The position numbers and the translations under genes are program-made. A stretch of DNA of 64,000 nucleotides from Anthostomella pinea (taxonomy: Eukaryota > Ascomycota > Sordariomycetes > Xylariales > Xylariaceae), in the NCBI GenBank assembly GCA_963556695.1, contig CAUWAG010000007.1, positions 2,666,001-2,730,000 of the forward strand, given 5' to 3'. How positions within the stretch are numbered: position 1 is the stretch's first letter; every line of letters begins with the position of its first letter. Below, in pieces: positions 12,780-24,040 of this stretch. The notes below the pieces were generated by a model that saw only the letters and a list, made by a program, of their open reading frames with translations, was not told the origin of the DNA and did no database searches.

Positions 12780-13877
12780 GTGACTGCCTTGTGTGAAGAC
12801 TGGAAATTTTAGGGAGACGAGTGCTAACACACGGAAGTTCCCATTTGGTCTTTACGATTATGGACGAACTAGTCGACGTTTTGTTCCTCGAAGAATGAAG
12901 CAGCACTTCAGTCAAGGAGGGAGACAAGCTTGAAATATGAAGCAGCTTCAGTGTAGCAAGAGAGTAGAGGCCCTGAGACTTCCATTGTTGATAGTCCATT
13001 GCATAGCACTGGCGTTTGGACCTGTATGGCGTATTGTAAGCACCTAGCTGGTTGCAGAGGCGGCGTTACTGTACTGATTCTTATATACCTTGTTTACGAT
13101 ACCAACACAGTTGGTCTGCTTGAGGCCATCAAATTAGTACCTAGGTAGAGCAAGGCTATCGCCGAGTGAAGAGGTATAAAACACCGTAAATAGCTCAATA
13201 AATAGAAGATGCAATTTTCAGGTCAATCAGCCAGCCTGTTTCAACTCCGCGGTTCTGAGCTGGTGGCACCTAACTTCTCAGGGTGGCTTTCAGCGTTTCG
13301 GTTGAACAGCCTCGGACTCGGGATACCTCGATGCTCCCCGTTCTTGGATCTCAACGGGAAGTTCGAGGTGGCTCGGGGCAGATGGGCGGGTAGGTGGCAT
13401 CGGCCCCTCCAGATGTCCTCCAGCTGTAGAGCAGGAGCTCGGAGCACCAAGAGCACCCCCGCCACCTCCGCCACCTCCAGCACCTCTTTGGTCTGCCGGT
13501 GCCCTCTTCTTTTTTCCGCTGCACGTCTGCCTTCCAAGTTCTAATGACTGTCGGGTGACTGCACACTTGCACCTGCTGTTTAATCACTTCCATCTGCGTC
13601 GCATTGCGACAAAACTCTTCTCTCCCCCTCATCTTTACCCTCAACATCTTCCTTACTGCCGGATACCTTCAATTGCGCCTCTCGGTTCAATTGACCGCTC
13701 TTCGGCAGCTGGGTCCTTCTCTCCCCAGGACCCTCTCAATATCCACATTGTCGCGCGAGCTACCTTTTATCCGTGCGACACTGCGACGAGGCTGCACTCT
13801 TCGCTCGCCACGCACACGACCACGATCACATCTTGAGATCACCTGCACCGCTTCCTGGTCCGTCGACAGCAGCAACC
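12780..13877. other. Intergenic region and 5' leader of the SR-protein gene
   Basis: The 3' flank of the mdm1-like gene comes first. A TATA-like run (gtataaaa) lies near 13170. From about 13550 the sequence is pyrimidine-rich, typical of a fungal 5' leader leading to the ATG at 13878. No gene is supported. Confidence 0.55.
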
Positions 13878-15574
13878 ATGGCCGCAACCGAGGTTAGCGC
13901 CACCCGATTGTACCTGGGCAACCTGCCAAAGGGCGGTATGTGACGACATGTCCCCAATGCTCGCTGAACATTGAAGCTCGTTGCGTTGTACCGCGCACAG
14001 CTCCAGTCAGCCTTGCTACTCCCGTCTTGCCTCTACTGACGCCTTCCATCCAGTCACCAAGGCCGACATTGAGGCCCACTTTGCAACCCACGGTACTGGC
14101 GAAATCACCGAGATCAAGCTGATGAACGGATTCGGCTTTATCGAATACAAGGATGCGCTGGATGCGCGCGACGTCGTTCCTGGTATGACAGCACCCTCAG
14201 CACCCTCCAAGTGCCTTCAGTGTTTCAGCAAAGCAATAGCTAACATCCCATGCGCTAACTAGCCTTCCGTACGTCCTGGACCTCTCCTGGCCGTCGCCTC
14301 TTCTGAATCCACCGCCCGTTGCTCCTGGCTAATATGGCGATAAGATGGATCCGACCTGATGGGCGAACGCCTGACCGTGCAATTCGCACGAGGCTCTCGA
14401 CACCGCGAAGGCTTCGCTGGCGCCCCTCCCGGCGGCCACGAGCGCACTGCTCCACGGCCCCGTCGCACCCCGTATCGCATGCAGATAACTGGACTCCCGG
14501 GTGATACGAGCTGGCAGGTCTGTTTAAACTCCCGTTTTCCGTTGTCGCCTTGGATTCTGGCTTTGATGTCGTCCTTTCCTTTCCTCGGTATTGTGGGATT
14601 GCACTCCACGTGCTTCGCCATGCCAGGTGTGATTGCCGATTCCGAAACCTTTACTCCTTGACCGTCTTGACCATCATCCATATGCTCTGTCCATTACTGG
14701 TAGTCACATTCGGGAAAGCCGGCCAAGGTGCCTGGAGGACTTTCCTGTTGGACGATTACCATCTGGCTGGATTGGATTGACCGAGTTCTTTTGCTGGCTC
14801 TACTTCCGGATATAGCATCTTGGCCTTCTCTGCAACTCTCATGCCGCACCTAGGATTTCCACTTACACGGATTCTGGCTTTAGGACCTGAAAGACTTCGC
14901 TCGCCAGGCCGGGCTCGATGTTGTCTACTCGGAAACCGGCCGCGACGGCAATGGTCGAGGGTTCGTGACGCTATTCCACCAGACTTGCGACTCGTGCTGA
15001 CACGTGACAGCTTCGTCGAATATGAGACAGCCGCAGACTTGAAAATTGCGGTTGAGAAGCTTGACACTCGCGAATTCAAGGGCCAACGGGTCACCTGCAT
15101 TGCTGATGTAGGTTTTCTGGTGTATCGCCACGCGCCTCCACTCCTACTAACCCCGACTCACAGACCCAACCGGACTTTCCACCCCGTGACCGTGGACGCT
15201 CACGTTCCCCTAGAGGAGGACGTCGGCCCTATGGTGGTCCTCCGGGTGACGCCTACGAACGACGCGGCCCCCCTCGTGGTTACAGCCCGCGCGGATATCG
15301 CGAGGACTACCGCGACAGAAGCCCCCGCCGTGATTACTACGATGAACACCGATACCGATCGCCGCCCCGCCGCGGACCTCCTGAAGACTACCCTCCGCCC
15401 CGTGGACGATACGAGGAGCCTTACCGACGTGACTATGGCCCTCCTCCCGACCCGTATGCCGCCGGCCGCCCGTACGATCGACCGCCCAGAGATTTTCCTC
15501 CCCGTGAAGGTGGATATGGACCTCGCGAGGGCGGCGGCTACCCTCGTGACGACTACCGCCGGGCCGGGTACTAG
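13878..15574 (+). CDS. srp2: SR-family splicing factor (Srp2-like), two RRMs, 6-nt micro-exon
   Basis: Seven exons: join(13878..13935, 14054..14182, 14263..14268, 14345..14517, 14884..14960, 15011..15107, 15164..15574), 316 aa. RRM1 (about residues 9-80) has RNP2 LYLGNL and RNP1-like NGFGFIEY. RRM2 (about 106-178) starts MQITGLPG and has GRGFVEYE. The tail (181-316) is rich in Arg, Gly, Tyr and Pro with RS and RDY repeats. The third exon is just CCTTCC: it supplies the end of Ala, all of Phe and the first base of His, giving DVVPAFHGSDLMGERL, the conserved end of RRM1. Its flanks are a good acceptor (ctaactag, with a gctaac branch site at 14239-14244) and donor GTACGT. The donor after exon 5 is GTTCGT, and the fourth intron is 366 bp. 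SR proteins bind exonic enhancers and U1/U2AF; the nuclear role is inferred from family. Confidence 0.88.
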
Positions 15575-16386
15575 CGGATGCTCGGACCAGGTGCTCCCTC
15601 TGAACGCCAGCATTCACCTGGCCCGAGGAACTTCCAGTATCGGTAAACTACTTCATTCTCCTCCCTTTTGAACGTCCCCCTTACGTTACCTAGACCCCCC
15701 GCCGTATTACGGGATGATAAGGGCAAGCATGACATGGACGAAGGCGAGACTGATGAATGTGGTCGGGAAATAAGGTCGAGGGACAGCCTTCGGTTTTAGT
15801 TTGTGGATCTCGTTAGGCTACGCTCGCGACGGTTTCGGAATGAAGCAGGAACAGGATGCAAAAAGTTCGGTTGGCTACGCTTTGCAATTCGCCATGTACA
15901 ATGTTTTCGGATAGCCTTTTCTTTCTCGTACGAGTGGACGTCTTGTACAACGAGTGAATACGGTATCTCACCCCATCTAATTTTGAAGCTCTTGTAGATG
16001 AACCGTGATATACTCTTGCCCTTGATAATAGATGCGGATGCGAACTGGGCCGCCGTACTGCTGCTGAGGGAGAATGCCTTTCAGACTCCGGACTAGTCGG
16101 GGACAGGTATTCGTGTTGAGTCGCAGCTCGGACTGGCTGCTGAATAATAGGGGGACGACCCCGGATGGTGGAGGATTGTATATATCTGCTTAATAATGGC
16201 GATTCCAAAACACCCGAGCACACCCCACTTTGAAGATGAGTAGCTCCCTTGATTTCTAAGACAATCCTGAAGCTCCGATGATTCATGTCATGTTAGCACT
16301 GCGTATGTGGCTGCTCCCTGTGAAGGTAACCCCGCTCACCAAACTTGTAGAGTAGTAATTATTGCCCGTTGTAGAGCACTCACATC
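15575..16386. other. Intergenic region
   Basis: Contains the 3' untranslated side of the SR gene and the promoter of the GST gene. Short frames on both strands lack motifs. Nothing further seen. Confidence 0.6.
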
Positions 16387-17523
16387 ATGCTCCATCACAC
16401 GCGCATCATCCTGCCCCGGCATATAAGAAGCGTGTCTGTCCGCCCTCCAGTCCGCAACCTCTGCACCTCCTCTGTTCTCCCCAAGCAGCTTCTTTCCAAT
16501 CCTCTTAATCCATTCATACGCCGTCCGGTAGCTCCGTTGTCCAGAGCTTCGTATTCTACATACAGAACCTCCCAGCACTCCCCACCACCAGCACAGGACG
16601 ACGAGATGGCCGAGCCTACTGGTCTCATCGCCAAGAGTGGCATCGAGCTCCTGACCTTCGGTAAGTTGCGCTCCCTTTTTGGGTCTCAGTGACCTCATCA
16701 TATAAGCTACGTGCATGCAAGTTTGTCTGCCAAAATAGTTTGGTATTATGACTAACGCACACCCGCAGGCACGCCCAACGGCTTCAAGGTCAGCATCCTG
16801 CTCGAGGAGCTCAAGGAGGCCTACGGCCGCGACTACACGTGGCAGTCGATCAACATCATGAAGAACACGCAGAAGGAGCCGTGGTTCACGGCGCTATGCC
16901 CCAACGGGCGCATCCCGGCCATCGTGGACCACGACAACAACGGCTTCGCCGTCTTCGAGGGCCTGGCGATTTTGGGGTATTTGACGCGGCGGTACGACCC
17001 GGAGCACCGCTTCAGCTTTCCCGTGGACAGTGATGATTATACGGTGTGCGAGGAGTGGATGGCATGGCAGCACGGTGGTTTGGGCCCCATGCAGGGCCAG
17101 GCCAACCATTTTCATCGCTTCGCGAAGGAGCGCATCGCGTACCCGACGCAGCGATATGTGGGGGAGAGCGAGCGCCTCTACGGTATTTTGGATGCGCGGC
17201 TGGCGGAGCGCGACTTCGTGGCCGGTCCCGGCCGCGGCAAGTTCAGCATCGCCGACATGAGCCTGCTGGGCTGGGTCAACATCGCCACCTTCAGCGGGCT
17301 CGACATGGGCATGTTCCCCCACGTGCAGAAGTGGCTCGACCGCTGCATGGAGCGGCCCGGCGTGCGGAAGGGGTTCGCAGTGCCTAATGTTAGCGGGTTG
17401 AGCAATGAGAAGATTGCGGAGGTGATCGAGAGCGATCCCGAACAGAAGAAGAAGACGGAGGAGGCGCGGAAGTTCCTGGAGGAGGCTAAGGAGAAGTATG
17501 GGTATAAGTACTTGTCACCGTAA
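16387..17523 (+). CDS. Glutathione S-transferase, Ure2p-like, with N-terminal leader
   Basis: Two exons, join(16387..16660, 16769..17523), 342 aa. The 108-bp intron (GTAAGT..GCAG) splices LLTF to GTPNGFKVSILLEEL, the N-terminal thioredoxin-fold motif of Ure2/YfcG-type GSTs. The fold continues with PNGRIPAIVD and FEGLAILGYL, where a Glu in this region contacts glutathione in the family. The helical C-terminal domain carries SIADMSLLGWV. From the first ATG the protein begins with about 70 residues rich in Arg, Ser and Pro and without acidic residues, like a mitochondrial presequence. A second in-frame ATG at 16606 (MAEPTGLIAKSG) would give a 269-aa cytosolic form, the normal family size. Role: glutathione conjugation or peroxide/disulfide reduction; substrate unknown. 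Confidence 0.88.
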
Positions 17524-18480
17524 GGAGGCTGTGGCAAGGGGAGGTATGTTAGCGAGTGGGTGAGTGAGCGAAGGCAGAGTGGTCTGTGTCTGGTTCAGCC
17601 AGCAACGAATACGACTTCGAACAATGTAAAACTTTTGAACCTACGATGGGGTTGTATCACAGTGTCGGTCTGGAATGACACGTGAGTTGCATGAGTCGAC
17701 CGGCCATGGACTCGAACTGGCCCTGATCTATGCGCACCATTAGGTAGTTCATAAGACTAATCCACAAGTCCATGTCACACACCTCACCACAGGAATCACA
17801 ACCAACTCCTAGTGATAAATGACGGGACGGTGCCGGTGGTGGTCTCGGGGGGTGCACTCGTGCGTACTCATAGCTTGGGAGCAGGTTGGAGTGGACTGCT
17901 GCTGCTGGGCTGTGGGTTGTTCGGGGCGGGATTGCTCGTCTTGTGGTTGACTGATTGATCTTACCTAGGTATTTTCACCACATTGTAGCCAATTCTGAGC
18001 TGAGTGTATGCCAGCCTGGGGGTATCACACCACTAGATGACTTCCAAATTTGGTGTCTGGTACTGAGAAGACTTGCTTTGCTGGCGGGGTGTTTACTCAG
18101 TGCACGTTGCAGTTAAGCCGATTGCAGGTTCGTCAACCGATTGCGATTTGCTTAACTTGTGAGATCATCTTCGAGTCTGAGCCTGATTCACTTTCTTGGG
18201 GAGTCATGAACGGGTCATCTGACCATCACAGCTTCAATGTTTGTTTTGCTGAGGCCGCCCACTGTTCCGAGGCAATTGCTGGCAGTGGCGAACTTCGTCA
18301 GCCCGCTCGCCACCGAGCCGCCGCCGATACATAACCCACCATCACAGACCACCTCACTCCTCGATCTTCACCACTTATCAACAACCAAACAGACAGATAG
18401 ACAAACCTAATACTGCACAAATTATACCTACCTGCCCAGCCAAAACCCCACAAAGCCACTTCCACCCGACACCAACCACA
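17524..18480. other. Intergenic region
   Basis: Holds the GST 3' flank and the promoter of the 77-aa gene. The 100 bp before 18481 are rich in A and C (ccaaccac before the ATG), typical of a fungal leader. No other gene is supported. Confidence 0.55.
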
Positions 18481-18714
18481 ATGCCTCTCCTAGTCCCAGA
18501 CACCACTACCGAGCGTCCGGGCTCAACCACCGAGACGGCACAGAGCAACTCGTCGACGACACATTCGGAGTCGCAACCGCAGAGAGCGACGGGCGCCGGC
18601 GTTGACACCGGCGCAGGGAGCACGCGCGAGAAGACCGAGGCCGAGTTGGAGGCGGATCGGCTGTACGAGGAGCGCATTGAGGACGAGTATGCGAAGCGCG
18701 AGGGCGGCGCTTGA
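18481..18714 (+). CDS. Small 77-aa conserved-looking protein, function unknown
   Basis: Single-exon frame in a good start context (accacaATG). The first 45 residues are rich in Thr, Ser and Gln and probably disordered. The last 30 are highly charged and predicted helical, with EADRLYEERIEDEYAKREGG at the C-terminus. The polarity change from disordered to helical, the leader-like upstream sequence and the absence of a competing frame argue that it is real. I do not recognise a family with a known function. No signal peptide or cysteines, so an intracellular protein is likely. Confidence 0.55.
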   Translation: MPLLVPDTTTERPGSTTETAQSNSSTTHSESQPQRATGAGVDTGAGSTREKTEAELEADRLYEERIEDEYAKREGGA

Positions 18715-21700
18715 TTGAGCTGGGGGCTACCTACGTATCTGAAGTCCGACGAGGAGTGGGTGGTGGGCTCGTCGATGATTCACTCGGTTTTGATTTAACC
18801 TTGGAGATGACCCAATCGACCTTCTTCGGAGTTTTGATGAGTTCAAACTTTAATCGGCGGGTTGCTTTCGGTGCAAGTCTACGGGTGATGATCCTAATTG
18901 TGGGAGCTTTCTGGAGCAACGCCATACACCTGCAGCCTTGCTCGGATGCTGGTGGATGTCTGCTGAGATCGAGTCACGAGGTCAACATGTCAATATCAAG
19001 AACGCAACCGATTGCTCAAATACATTGTCCCAGGAATGTGATCCCTTTCGTACAATTACTGCTCCAGTTGACTCGACCCCAAAGTCGGTACCATTGGCAA
19101 TCCCGGCCTCGACGGACTGGCCGGGGTTGGGTTATCGAAACAACTCCTTAATGTATTGCAGAGTTCTGCTGTACTGATCTCGCCCATGAGGGCGAGAGAA
19201 TCCAAGCTTGGACAAGTTGGAAGACATACCTCGCAGGAAATTTTCTACGCAAGCTTTACTCCGAAGCAGGAGACCGGATTCGCGGCTTTTCCCTGGGACT
19301 TCTTGGTTAATATTGCACGCTAGAAGAGTGGTGACTCAACAGATCAACGCGCGGTTCTCAGGTGTTTCCTGGGTACCTAAGCTTGCACAGAGTAGATGGC
19401 AAGAGAACAGCCATTTCAAGACTCGAGTAACGGTGTCAACGATACTCCTTCGCTGGTGGGAGGCTTGTGGCCAGCTCCGAAGAGGACCTCGAGCAGTTGG
19501 AGGGTGACTCAGTCCGAACATGGGTCTCGCTTTCGTATGTCGATTTCGATTGTTCATATCATGCCACGTCATTGAGACTGCTCGCCACGGTGATCTGACG
19601 GTCTCATGTCTGATCTGTGTTCTAAGTAGCATCGACTCAAGATAACAAGTCCAAGTTGCCCCTGACTCAGGCGCTTCAATCAGAGGAACACGGTACCGAT
19701 GAGGAAACTTACCTCCGCGGCGCGTGAGCAACCATCGTCAGCACCAGCCTCTCAAGGCGTGACAACGTATCTCGGACTAACGGACTGTTCCTGGTGTCGC
19801 ATCGATTAGCCATGCTACCGTCATGGCCCACGATCGTACCAACAACGTTCGAGGTCCCTTTGCCTCATGTCGCTCCCTCCGTTGTCTTATTTGCAGATGG
19901 CCGTTGTTTGAGAGGATTCGCCATGAAGGGCCCTCGGTTGATACCCTCCAATACCACTGGATGCAGTTACCCAGCTGCTACCCCAGATTTTGTCATCGGT
20001 GCGGCAGTCGAGAATCCGGGGTGGGCACTTGGCGCTGAGGAGGGTGTCCTACCCACCGGGTGTTGCGTCTGGTATCAGTCGTGGGAGGTGCAGCAACTAG
20101 ACGGCCAGGTTGCCAAGATGGAAGACATCGTTCGGGCAGGGTCTACAATACTGAATGACTGGGATACCAGACGGGATAGACGCGGCTTACCCGTGTCCCA
20201 CAACGTGGCAAGCCAAGGGCATATGTTGTGAGACCTTTCAGAGACGTTGCAGAACGGCCGGCCTCCTGGAGTGAGAGTCAGTACCCAGGAGTTGGCAGCA
20301 TACTTCCATACCCTCAAAATGGGCCTGGTTTACGTGTTATATCTTCGCAAAGGGAAAAAAGAAGGAGAGGGAAAAAGAGAGGTAGCGGCTTCGATGCACC
20401 AAGGTCAGCGAGGACTCATGAGCGTTGAAGAATCTACTTGACCCAACACCAAGTGCGGATCACCGACACCCTCACCAGCCAGACGGTTTTGCCAAAGATG
20501 AAGCTCGTTGGTCGAATTGGAAAACAGCGAGGCTGCACCATGACGAAGTGTCTATTGGATAGCGGGGCAAGTATACCTGACAAAGAGCGTTCTCGAGGAT
20601 GACATGGGTTGCATGGACGTTTGCCTGGGAAAGAACGAGAACGTAGCGGCATCTGCAGGTTTGCCTCATGCCACGAATATCGAATCCACTGGTATGGCCA
20701 CGCAGCCACGTGGCATAACGTGACAGTCCCTTCGCCGGTACGACAGCATTGTGTACCCGGTCTGGTTGGTCGGTTCGGCTGTCCAGGTGATCAGAAAGCT
20801 GCAGGCTGAGGATGGATTATGCGAGCGATAGTCGTAGACTGCTTGACATCAACATGGCGGTAGTAGAAGCTATAATCCCGCCAGTGAGATCTCCCGGTGA
20901 CGGTAGGAATGACTTGAAAGTGAGGATAAGCCGCATCAACGACCATCGCGTGACGATCTCTCGAGGTACGCAGCAGTAAGCGCTTGCTCCAGCTGGATGA
21001 CAGGACGACGGACGTGCCACAGTACCGTGGGTCAACGTCACCGTCTACCAGATACGACTCTCTCATGATTACCGTGTCGAGGATATGGAAAGCGATTCGT
21101 GAAGTGATTTTGGCGCTCCAATGGAAGGGGTTCAGGTGAAATGACATGAGGCTTAACCGTTTCTGGTGCCGTGGTGGTGTCGTGTTGGGGAAGGTGGCGG
21201 TAAGAGACTTCCTTCCTAAGGATGCTCGTCCATGCCATAGTCATTTCATCACAGGAAACTGTGCAGTCTGTGTCACGCTGACAGCCTTGTAAGTCGAACA
21301 TGGGGTCGGCGGATCGTTGATGGCCTCTTGGACGACTCGTCCAGTTGAAGGGACAACCCAATGACTTACCCCTGTCGACACGCCCTCGTACCTAGTCCCG
21401 TGTGACAATGGCCTGACTCGGCGATCATCTATCGACGACTCAGAGGGAAGTTGATGCCAGGGACGCGAAGGGCATTCTGTTCGTGCACCCGTATGAGCGT
21501 TGATGGTCCCGAATTGAGAAGAGGGTTGAGAGGTGTAGACATGTAGTTGGCTGCAACAAGGTCAGCTGCAGGCAGATCATAGGCCACGAAGGCCCCTAAG
21601 TGGCTCGCAGGGGTTCGAACCAGTCTGTCGGAACAGGTCAGTGCGATCGACAGCACTTACTATCTCCGGTTCCGGGGCTCTTGTCACAAATGCTGCTCGT

Positions 21701-24040
21701 AGATTCTCCATGGTGGTTCTGGGCCGGTCAGTACGTCCCCTGCCTCCTAATTCACGTCGTGGTGCCAGGTTCTCAGCTTCGGAAGCTTGCTTGCAGGTAG
21801 GTCTTCAATGTTATGCGTCCGCTTACGACCTTCGCGCATGAGAGACCAACCGGTCTCACCGTGGTATTCGCAAAGACCAAACAACAGCCAAAACGGCAGC
21901 TGCCTTCCTTGGTGGATCCACATGGTCGAAGTAATACGATGGCAGGTCCGTAGTCAGGGCTGCTGGTGCTCTGCCGGTGCCGGAGCCGGAAGCCGGACCC
22001 TGCAGGTGGTATGCCAGCGAGGTACCAGCTACGACAGTTCCATCCGTATAGTTCGCGCGAGAGTAAGTGCTTACGGCCAACATTCGATAACGACGCTTGT
22101 TGAGGCTGATATCACGAGAAGATGGTACGATGCTTCACCATCTTGAAACAGTAATCCGAATCGACGAGCCATGGCAGCAACGACCTCCGCACCTGCACCA
22201 TCCGAAGTCTGATTATGTAAAACTGGCGAGTCTGCGAGTGGCCTTCCAGATTCGGTGCTTGCTGATTGCTGATTACTGGCCGGGCCCCTCTTACCTCTCA
22301 GCCCAAAGGCACGGCTTCGTTCTCGCCAACGGCACCACTCATATACAAAGTGCATTTCTGTCGAGATTGGTGGAAATCTTCCGTCCTGGCACAACGACAA
22401 ATCAACTAACATCCCACTCACAGATATGACGGGCAAGGTCAAGCCACGTGTGTCAACAAGTCCACAGGCTTGTCAGGCGGGCGGCAGTCCATCATGTTGG
22501 CTGCCTGCCTTCGATGCTCCCTGGTTGCTGACCAGTAAGTGTGAGGCACGAACGACTGTGCGGCACGATACACACCGCTTCTGTCACAGATGGCATCACA
22601 GCCCACCAGGGAGCTGCATAGGAGGTCATTCGCACTTTCTGACATATTGCCGCAAGTGACACCGCAGATGCTGACTTTGCCAGCCGTGAGCATTGCTCTC
22701 AGACTGGCGAGTAGCCTGCCTCCACGAGAGTTGCGCCGTCCATCTAACAATGAAATACTCACACGTCGCATTGCCACGACTGGCCAGAAGCTTACGGATC
22801 AGCCGCCTCAAGCATGTAACACTCTCTGCGTCTTCGCCTGTGAGTAAGTCCGCTTTCTCTGTCTCACCCCTCTTCTTCTGGTGTGTACATGGACTCTCTC
22901 GGTTTAATTCCAAACTCACAACGCAGACGTGTTATGATACTGCGGATGCATGAAGCCTTACTATCACAGCTAGGCGGCTCTTCGCAAGGACAATACCCAG
23001 TTGAGAAGAACACTCTGCCTGATGCTGCAGCGGCCCGGTTCCGAAGTACAGATCGATAGCTCCAACGAGTGTTGGTGGCTACCCAGGTTAATTTTCAAGT
23101 CACCTGCGTACATCGACGTTGATGTGACCATACTAAAAAGGCAATGTAGACAGCTTACAGCACCTCGATGAGTGACGATCTTCTGCTTGTCTTGCTACAT
23201 TCTTGACACTATTGCTTTGCACTTTTGTATCTCTTCCCTATTCCTCGTTCCGGCCTCGTCAGGGGTCACCATCCAATGACTGTCCTCCTTGCCTCTGCGA
23301 CCATGTCAGCCGTCAGCTATGCGATCGCCCGCTTTCACTGCCTACGCACTTGATAGCTTCCGCAGCCGCATATCATAGGTCGCCTTGGATATATTGGCTT
23401 GGATGCCAAATCAGACCCCCACCCTCTCTTGTCCACAATTCCTTCTGCGTCCTGGGTTGTCACTGGTGAGCGATCCAACCTCGTCTCAGCAGGTCCAGTC
23501 TCAGGGTCTTCTAGATGATTCCATGACAATACGACACATGGCAGCATCCTAGCTACTCTGTACAGCGTCCGTCCAATAACCCCTAAACACCCATGTTGCT
23601 GCGTCGGGAACCATGTGGCCGCCACAAATCTTCCCCTGCCCAATCTGTCCATCTTCAGCTGGCATGTCTCGTGCATAGCTGGTCCTGGGCTCCACGAGCG
23701 CCACCAACCCGGGGGTCAGACATGGCCAGGAGGGAAGGGTCAGGCGTATATATATATATGCCCCTAGACCATTCCCTATGTCTTCCCATTCAATACAAAT
23801 CAGGACACCCATCTTTCTCCGTATCACTTCGTCTTTACTCAAATCATCCTAGTGCACTTTTCGGGCCAAGTCTTACGTTCTTGCGCATTGTATTAAAACT
23901 ACTTCGGGCTATCAAGTGTCGCTGCCGCACATTTCTCACTCGTGCCCCTATCTTTTGCCTACCTGTGGCTATCCGTTTTCGGGGAACTTACCCTTCTGTA
24001 GTAGGAAAACCTGGAACAAATACCCACGGACTATCTTGTC
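18715..24040. other. Coding desert of about 5.3 kb
   Basis: No intact gene was found. Open frames are under 150 codons and are interrupted. The part from about 19.8 to 21.2 kb contains protein-like stretches broken by stops and frame changes, including a retropepsin-like motif (separate entry). The rest, up to the promoter of the aldolase gene near 23.9 kb, shows nothing I can name. A short (TA)n run lies at about 23747-23759. Confidence 0.5.
20440..20830 (+). mobile_element. Degenerate LTR-retrotransposon fragment (retropepsin-like)
   Basis: Frame +3 from about 20451 reads a passage ending CTMTKCLLDSGAS at 20534-20572. D-S-G-A-S after a hydrophobic strand is the active-site motif of retroviral-type aspartic proteases of LTR elements. 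Directly after it a single extra base (about 20573) shifts the frame; in the other phase the text continues YLTKSVLEDDMG, a plausible protease continuation. Further frame changes follow before 20830. Both the motif and the breaks are visible in the sequence; assignment to a Ty3- or copia-type element is inference. I found no reverse transcriptase, integrase or LTR pair, so this is at most a small relic. Confidence 0.4.

Noticed and set aside
20791..21147. 118-codon minus frame in the desert
   Set aside because: Overlaps plus-strand protein-like text following the retropepsin motif; no recognisable domain.
21601..21625. ggttcgaacc resembling a tRNA T-arm (box B)
   Set aside because: No box A, D-arm or acceptor stem at the right distance on either strand.
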